Part shown: positions 59,801 to 64,000 of the stretch, in pieces
Position numbering within the stretch: position 1 is the first letter of the stretch
Layout: each line of letters starts with the position of its first letter
DNA from: Dipylidium caninum
Taxonomy: Eukaryota; Platyhelminthes; Cestoda; Cyclophyllidea; Dipylidiidae
Assembly: GCA_017562135.1 (NCBI GenBank)
Contig: QEYB01001385.1
Coordinates: 248,001 to 312,000 of the forward strand
Reading direction: 5' to 3'
DNA: 64,000 bases
Made by a program: the position numbers and the translations under genes
Notes under the pieces: generated by a model
Database searches by the model: none
Told to the model about the DNA's origin: nothing
The model's input: the letters and a program-made list of their open reading frames with translations, nothing else

Positions 59801-62800
59801 GGCCTAATCCCCACTGAGGAAAAAAGTAATATTACCCGTCTTTATTTATCTTATTTTTTTTTGCTGTGCCTGTTTAGGAGATGGAATTGATCCGACTTAC
59901 AAATAGGTAACACCGATTTCTGATGGCCATGTTCATATTTCGTTAATCGTCTGATTGGGGTCTTTCTGGCAGGACTATTGGATTTCATGGTGTGAAAGCA
60001 GTTTACAATGTTTTTTTCGTCACCACTTTTTGTGTTCTTATAGGTGGAAGATCCCTTAGAACCTCTCCACACTGTCAGTTATTCATTTTTTATGAACTAC
60101 ATATCGTTTGATTCCTCTTTTTGAAAAAATCAGTTAGCCTATGGATTAATTATTTAGAGTGTTAGTTTGCTAAAAAAAATTACCAATATCTAGAGACAAT
60201 GAAGTAGTCAACAGACTGCTGCCAATAGCGTCCACCATAACTTCACCTCCCTCGAAGCAAATACAGCACATATTCTCTTTCAACCTTGTCCGCCTCTTTT
60301 GTTTTTTAATTCATTGGCAAGCGATGGCCATCATTGTACGGGTGGTTTAGTCAGCAGCTAATTTCAAAAGGATGAATTCTAGATTTTATGTTTCATTCGG
60401 AAACGATTTATCCAACATCGTTTCACTTCGGTGGTGAGACTTTGAAGCTGTCTCGACTGCAAACAAAACAATTTGGTTAAATCTTATTCACTCTTCTCAG
60501 AAGCGTCAGTTTATTCGGTTTCCATACGGTGTCATTCAAACTTCCTCTATTTATTTCCTGATTTAGGGAGAGGTCAATAAACCATCCCCAAGTTAAAATC
60601 TTGATTCTTCAATTTTGAAACTTCAGCACACGCCTTACTGCCATTTTTCTGCCTCTTTAAATTTCGTCTTATTTTCACTTGGTCGCAAAAACACCTTTTA
60701 TTTAAAGTGGCGTTTTTTTGCCACTCTGCGGCGCATGTTAATTGCGCCGAGGTTGTCACACGAGTAAGGCAGCTCGACGGTCATCATTCATGAGAGTTGT
60801 TCTGATTGTTGTGCTTTGTGAAGCAGATAGATACTGGGCTGTAGTATAAGCTCATTGAACCAGGCTATTCAAATGAGGCCTTCAAAAGTACCGCAGTAGC
60901 CTACTCTAACACCGACCGCGTGTGCTCTCGGCGTAGGAAGCGCAATGCAAAAGCACTTCCCCTATGTGCCATTTTAAGCGAATTTGTGACAGTGGAGGAC
61001 AAAATGACAACATATATTGGGTAAAGTTGTTCTCGGGTTGGAAGGTGATACTGCCTCACGTTGAAGAGGTATCAGTGTAGACAAAGGCTCCAGATAACGA
61101 CATAAAACCTCTATCAATGTTAGTGGGTGTTTTCCTTGTTCTCAATATTGCACGTCTCAGCAGTAGACATTCCCTCTGCGGAGGTACCACTACTTGATTT
61201 TGGTAGGTTATGCTGGCGTATGTGAAAGAGGTTTGGAGGCGAATCTCCGACACCAGACATTTGAATCCCGTCTTCGACCGGGAGCTTTCGGCACGGCATT
61301 AGTCACGCTAGCGAGAACGAGGTTATCTGGACTTAATGAAAGGTGGTCACGAAAAGACATGCAGAAAAGTTGTCATTACTGCAACCGCCCATTTTCCTGC
61401 TATATAGAGGGGGCCTGGGGTCTAAAATTACAGCTGCTTTGATGTTGCTGTCGTTGTTGCTATAATCCTCTAAATAGGGCTTCAATGTCTCCACGCTTGG
61501 GATATGGTCCCAATGGTTTTGATGCGCACACCAACTAGTCGTAAGTAAATTCTCTGAGATTTTTATTGGCGATGAAAGAATCCCAAGAAATGGTGTAATG
61601 TACCCAGCTTCCTGTCTCATTTGCACATTCAGTTTTCTGCTCCCATGACATAAGTGAATAAATACTCGTCCTTTAATCTGCCCTTTCGTCGTTTTAAAGT
61701 TTCAACTAAGTAATTGCATTCATAAGATTGTCATCTCGTAAGAGTGTACTTTCAGGCGTAACGAATTTTATGCATTCTATACTGTCATCGAAGGAAGATG
61801 GGGAAGTACATTTTTATGTCATTTGCATTAGATAAATGTCTGCCCAGTAAAAGCTTTCATGGTTAATATAAGTGCCGAATCTTCTACAATATTTTAAAAC
61901 CCTTTACCCTGTTTGAACCCAAATCCGCATTGCGGCATTCATATTTGATATTCGGGTTTGTATTTCAAGAGTGGTGTCAACTCCTTCAAGACATAGTTAT
62001 CTTAAACCTTCTCATTTATCCACATATGATTACTGTTGACGTTTCGGATTGCTGTGAATGATGTGAATGACCTTTTGTGAGTAATTCCATCGTAATAAAG
62101 GTTTACCCTGAAGTCGGATCCATGTCGTGATTTGTTTACCCTATCGATATGTGTGAATTTGATTCCTGTCCCACCTTTGCATTTGCTCTATGATTTACTC
62201 TTTAAATTGGACTTTACACTTATTACTCCTTCAAACCCCGGGAAAAAAGAGGTTACCGGCGTTCTCCACTTGTATGCTCAATGCTTAGAAGCCCCTTTCT
62301 TATTTTAATGAATATGTTACAATTCAAAATTAATTGAACAAACATGGCCGAAATATTGTCTAAGTAAATTGGTTATTCTGTGTTGACAGAGAATCTTCAT
62401 TTATCATATAATTTAGAGTCTATTTATTGGAAAAATGAACTCCAATATACAGTTTACGATTTCCTATTGGAAATACAGCTTTACCCAATAACACACTGAT
62501 CCACCGCATCTGTAATCAGCCTTATTTTTTGATCTTTGTTATTGTTGGTCCGCCTCTGCTCTTCCACTGTCCCACATCCTTTGGTTAATAATCTGAGGAT
62601 AAACCTCATATTGTGAGATGTGGGGAATTATTTTACGGGCGGTCGTAACGCTTGGGTCCCTATGATTTTAACTTTTTTTAACGCAATTAGGATGGGCCTG
62701 TTCGGCATTCATTACATTAATTGCGGTATCTCCGTATAATTTTGTTAAAAAGACGTATGTTTCTTACCCCACAGCCCCTCCGAAAGTTCCAAACTTTTCG

Positions 62801-64000
62801 CAAATGCCTTTCACTAAAGGCGAACCCGCCTTTGAAACGAAGTGGTTTTCCCATTTGAGTAAAACAAACTTACATATCTATTTAACGCATCCCATTCACC
62901 ATCTCATGTCTTCCTCTCCTAAAAGTTTTCCTTTTTACACGCATCGAAGCGGCAACTTTGAGAAAAGGGTATAAAGTAGACTTGAAGATGTACATTCGAA
63001 ACGAGTGAGCTTTTTAAGACCTTGTTTCTCCCTTTTTCTTATTTACCGGCCGAAGATGAGTTAAATTGCGACAAGATGGGGGAAGATTTGCTTCTCTTCC
63101 AACTTTTTTCCCCCTCCAAATAAACTTATTTTGGGAAGGACAGGAGCGGTGCAGCCGCTCACACCAAAACTCATTGCATGTTGGCTAGTAGAGTGGCTGA
63201 GCTTGATGAAGCCATCGGCTATCTGACCATTGGCATGGTCCTTGTCTCTGTACATGCAGATTCCTTTGCTGACAGTAGCTTGGTGTGGGTAGCACAGCAA
63301 GAAGTGCTTTGAACTGCCTCAAAGCAGGACAACATTTACTCTGCAATGGGTGGAACATGTGGGTGGTGTCATGTGTTCAAGAAATGTACTCAGTTTGGTG
63401 GTCGTATATTCAGACCACAATGTTCAAATTAGTGGGTTGTTTCGCAACTTCTATTTCGTGGATTTATTTACCGGAGATATTTCTCAGACATCGTCTGTCC
63501 TTGTTTAAAAGGTTAATTTTGGGTTTATACGGCTCTAAAGGTTACAAAAACTTCAGAACTTGGACCAGGCAAAATTACCTGAACGCACACGTTAATTACT
63601 CATGAGTTTCTTGTTATGCCTGCACATTTCAATTACCATCACCGATGGACGACGCCTGTCAACATCCTCTTTCCCCAAATAAGTAGGTTATTTGCCAGAC
63701 ATGGCTTTTTTTTCCTAACCTCTTCCAAGTGAACTGGTTTTCGTAGACCCGACTTTTTTCCCCACAACGGCCTCAACTGTTGCAGTAGCCTCCCATTTGA
63801 CTTATTTATTTACTCCTTAAAAGTGATATTCTCATCGAATCGTGCTTTCTAGACCAACCAACCTATCAGGGACACTCTCTTGGTAATATGTTGAATAAAT
63901 CGTATCCTGTGTATGCTCGTATTGCAGGAGCCTATTGGAACTAGAGGAGAAAATGACCACAACGTTTGTCTCGCTATTGAACCACCTTCAGTGCCTCCAG
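29817..64000 (+). CDS. KCNH2: ERG-type voltage-gated K+ channel (partial, 3' end outside window)
   Basis: KCNH-family channel, eag-related gene subfamily (vertebrate KCNH2/6/7, fly sei, worm unc-103). It forms tetrameric plasma-membrane K+ channels that shape repolarisation. Exons: 29817-29892, 29931-30161, 30200-31008, 31084-31263, 32790-33044, 35553-35707, 38359-38600, 40923-41210, 49000-49427, 58861-59267, 63928-64000+. They total 3144 nt, 1048 codons so far, every junction in phase; human ERG1 has 1159 residues. Order: [12 protein letters not shown] cap, PAS domain (1 to about 135), variable linker, S1 (about 407-430), S2-S3 (433-517), S4 (524-541), S5, pore with SIGFGN filter (625-630), S6 ([10 protein letters not shown]), C-linker, cyclic-nucleotide-binding-homology domain (747-888), Ser/Gln/Pro-rich linker, C-terminal coiled coil cut by the window edge. 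Odd residues: Asn535 at the S4 position of human Arg534, Ile626 in the filter, MPL at the FNL ligand site. The symbol denotes the subfamily; an invertebrate single-copy ERG is likely. Confidence 0.96.
29931..30161 (+). CDS. KCNH2: ERG exon 2 (PAS core)
   Basis: 231 nt after a 38-nt intron; acceptor CGTCTAG. This acceptor gives exact spacing with vertebrate ERG between the NQ and FVIT positions. Includes [20 protein letters not shown] and SFLYGE, the PAS motif. Ends within YTRKD, split by the next 38-nt intron (donor GTAATC). Confidence 0.92.
30200..31008 (+). CDS. KCNH2: ERG exon 3 (end of PAS, linker)
   Basis: 809 nt, acceptor CTTCATCAG, donor GTAGAT. Starts [19 protein letters not shown], completing the PAS beta-sheet (vertebrate: CLVDVVPVKNEDG). 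Then about 230 residues of low-conservation Ser/Arg-rich linker, ending SHVTDTFAK, which aligns with NVTEKVTQ ahead of S1. The conserved vertebrate SDSDLVRYRTI segment is not recognisable. Confidence 0.92.
31084..31263 (+). CDS. KCNH2: ERG exon 4 (pre-S1 and S1)
   Basis: 180 nt, phase 0 both ends, acceptor GAAACAG, donor GTATGT. Encodes [35 protein letters not shown] and TPYMTAFLL, the ERG S1 region. Confidence 0.96.
31264..32789 (+). other. ERG intron 4
   Basis: 1526-nt T-rich intron, GTATGT to CCCTTCAAG. No other feature seen. Confidence 0.9.
32790..33044 (+). CDS. KCNH2: ERG exon 5 (S2-S3)
   Basis: 255 nt, phase 0 both ends, donor GTATGT. Encodes [36 protein letters not shown] and [18 protein letters not shown]. 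The acidic S2/S3 residues that pair with S4 are kept. Confidence 0.97.
33045..35552 (+). other. ERG intron 5
   Basis: 2508-nt AT-rich, T-biased intron ending CATCTTTCAG. No other feature seen. Confidence 0.9.
35553..35707 (+). CDS. KCNH2: ERG exon 6 (S4-S5)
   Basis: 155 nt, donor GTGAGT. Encodes [20 protein letters not shown] (S4) and S5 ending AHWLACIW. One S4 arginine is replaced by Asn: the codons CTT ATC AAT GTG GCA CGC are clear. Confidence 0.97.
35708..38358 (+). other. ERG intron 6
   Basis: 2651-nt AT-rich intron ending GTCTCAAG. No other feature seen. Confidence 0.9.
38359..38600 (+). CDS. KCNH2: ERG exon 7 (pore)
   Basis: 242 nt, donor GTAAGT. Encodes [24 protein letters not shown] (possible N-glycosylation site in the turret), then [20 protein letters not shown] and [16 protein letters not shown]. 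Confidence 0.97.
38601..40922 (+). other. ERG intron 7
   Basis: 2322-nt AT-rich intron, GTAAGT to CCGTCCAG. No other feature seen. Confidence 0.9.
40923..41210 (+). CDS. KCNH2: ERG exon 8 (S6 end and C-linker)
   Basis: 288 nt, donor GTTAGT. Encodes [38 protein letters not shown] and LRQRLEEYF, almost identical to vertebrate ERG. The S6 Tyr and Phe that bind drugs in human ERG1 are present. Confidence 0.97.
41220..41283 (+). repeat. 32-bp perfect tandem duplication
   Basis: Two identical 32-nt units, 41220-41251 and 41252-41283, starting 10 nt inside ERG intron 8. Probably replication slippage or a recent duplication. Confidence 0.95.
43020..43235. other. GC-rich patch inside AT-rich intron
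   Basis: About 215 bp clearly richer in G and C than the surrounding intron. Candidate remnant of a mobile element; no protein or tRNA-like motif identified. Confidence 0.35.
46975..47816 (+). repeat. dispersed direct repeat C, copy 1
   Basis: 842 bp nearly identical to 57183-58033, same orientation. Both start TGTAAGT and ATTTTGATATCGGGG and end near TCTCCTCATCT and TTTATA. No transposase-like reading frame and no obvious terminal inverted repeat. Confidence 0.92.
49000..49427 (+). CDS. KCNH2: ERG exon 9 (cyclic-nucleotide-binding-homology domain)
   Basis: 428 nt, acceptor CTCTTACAG, donor GTGAGC. Encodes [34 protein letters not shown] and [17 protein letters not shown]. Compared with vertebrate ERG there is extra sequence after the GDFFGG turn (about 14 residues), and the intrinsic-ligand FNL is replaced by MPL (residues 876-878). 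Confidence 0.96.
52460..53107 (+). repeat. dispersed repeat A, copy 1
   Basis: About 650 bp matching the reverse complement of 60848-61530 with many substitutions and indels. Shared blocks include ACACCCACTAACATTGATAG and, at the right end, CCTGGTTCAATGAGCTTAT. More GC-rich than the surrounding intron. No recognisable domain. Confidence 0.8.
54133..54592 (+). repeat. dispersed repeat B, copy 1
   Basis: About 460 bp matching the reverse complement of 62990-63403. Shared blocks include CGACCACCAAACTGA, CAACATGCAATGAGTTTTG and CATCTTCGGCCGGTAAATAA. No recognisable domain. Confidence 0.82.
55175..56066 (-). mobile_element. mariner-family DNA transposon, internally deleted and decayed
   Basis: The - strand frame 55926-55729 resembles the mariner transposase N-terminal helix-turn-helix ([12 protein letters not shown], then [12 protein letters not shown] and RP positions). 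Further fragments follow in shifted frames: an [12 protein letters not shown] block (about 55650-55525; mariner typically WVPHELT), a KWVLYNN-like block (about 55495-55420) and a C-terminal block (about 55390-55240). The ends carry imperfect inverted repeats: ATTAGGTATAGCGAAAAGCA on the left and the complement of ATTACTTTTCGCTTTACC on the right. Span is about 0.9 kb against about 1.3 kb for intact elements. The central catalytic region is missing and stops are frequent, so it is non-autonomous and inactive. Confidence 0.88.
55729..55926 (-). pseudogene. mariner transposase N-terminal fragment
   Basis: About 65 residues, the best preserved piece of the element above, covering the DNA-binding helix-turn-helix. 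It ends at a stop where intact transposases continue. Confidence 0.85.
57183..58033 (+). repeat. dispersed direct repeat C, copy 2
   Basis: 851 bp, second copy of 46975-47816, differing by scattered substitutions and a small insertion near 57355. High similarity implies a recent duplication or insertion. Confidence 0.92.
58861..59267 (+). CDS. KCNH2: ERG exon 10 (C-terminal linker)
   Basis: 407 nt, phase 0 in, phase 2 out, donor GTGAGT. The acceptor after GGGACCAG is the likeliest; two AGs just after it also keep the frame. Encodes a low-complexity start ([19 protein letters not shown]), a basic helix [19 protein letters not shown], a Thr/Pro/Gly-rich stretch, and [19 protein letters not shown], which aligns with the VESRLDALQRQLNRLE coiled coil of vertebrate ERG. 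Confidence 0.85.
60848..61530 (-). repeat. dispersed repeat A, copy 2 (inverted)
   Basis: Reverse-complement copy of 52460-53107. Left edge ATAAGCTCATTGAACCAGG. Contains indels relative to copy 1. No recognisable domain. Confidence 0.8.
62990..63403 (-). repeat. dispersed repeat B, copy 2 (inverted)
   Basis: Reverse-complement copy of 54133-54592, lacking a short internal stretch present in copy 1. Confidence 0.82.
63928..64000 (+). CDS. KCNH2: ERG exon 11 (C-terminal coiled coil, truncated by window)
   Basis: 73 nt to the window edge after acceptor GTATTGCAG. The first base completes a Met codon from exon 10. Encodes [20 protein letters not shown], continuing the coiled coil (vertebrate: [20 protein letters not shown]). 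Confidence 0.92.

Larger units (their letters stand above)
59268..63927 (+). other. ERG intron 10
   Basis: 4660-nt AT-rich intron, GTGAGT to GTATTGCAG, containing repeat A copy 2 and repeat B copy 2, both inverted relative to the copies in intron 9. Confidence 0.85.

Noticed and set aside
54133..63403. One large inverted segmental duplication covering repeats A and B
   Set aside because: The order A then B is kept in both places while each unit is inverted, and intervening sequence is unrelated.
1..64000. tRNA, rRNA, CRISPR, phage or bacterial operon
   Set aside because: No supporting repeat-spacer pattern, conserved RNA sequence or closely packed long reading frames; the coding sequence is clearly spliced and eukaryotic.

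Overview
This is eukaryotic nuclear DNA, almost certainly from an animal. The intron architecture and the divergence of the proteins point to a parasitic flatworm (cestode or trematode); that assignment is inferred, not proved. Three multi-exon genes can be read through exon by exon, with splice sites and phases that agree. Most of the remaining DNA is intronic or intergenic.

Left part (about 2.3-17.1 kb, + strand): the 3' two thirds of a netrin gene, a secreted axon-guidance protein. Two tandem laminin-EGF exons of identical length (189 nt each) are followed by a third laminin-EGF exon carrying an apparent 1-nt deletion, then a chain of tiny frame-preserving exons, then three exons encoding the NTR (netrin C-terminal) domain and a proline-rich tail. 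The laminin N-terminal domain would lie upstream of the window. About 9 kb after netrin hold no gene I can recognise, only low-complexity tracts.

Middle (26.3-29.8 kb, - strand): a complete casein kinase 1 alpha-like kinase in five exons (371 codons plus stop, all phases consistent).

Right part (29.8-64 kb, + strand): an ERG-type (KCNH2/6/7, Drosophila sei, C. elegans unc-103) voltage-gated potassium channel. Eleven exons give 1048 codons, and the gene runs off the right edge inside the C-terminal coiled coil. The kinase and channel genes are head to head; in the best models their start codons are only 15 bp apart. Introns near these starts are extremely short (33, 38 and 38 nt) and grow to 8-9 kb towards the 3' ends.

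The large 3' introns of the channel gene collect repeats: an internally deleted mariner transposon, a pair of about 845-bp direct repeats, and two unrelated pairs of inverted dispersed repeats. Unusual points in the channel itself are an Asn in place of a conserved S4 arginine, an Ile in the selectivity filter, and loss of the FNL intrinsic-ligand motif after the cyclic-nucleotide-binding-homology domain.

No CRISPR array, rRNA, tRNA or bacterial operon was seen.
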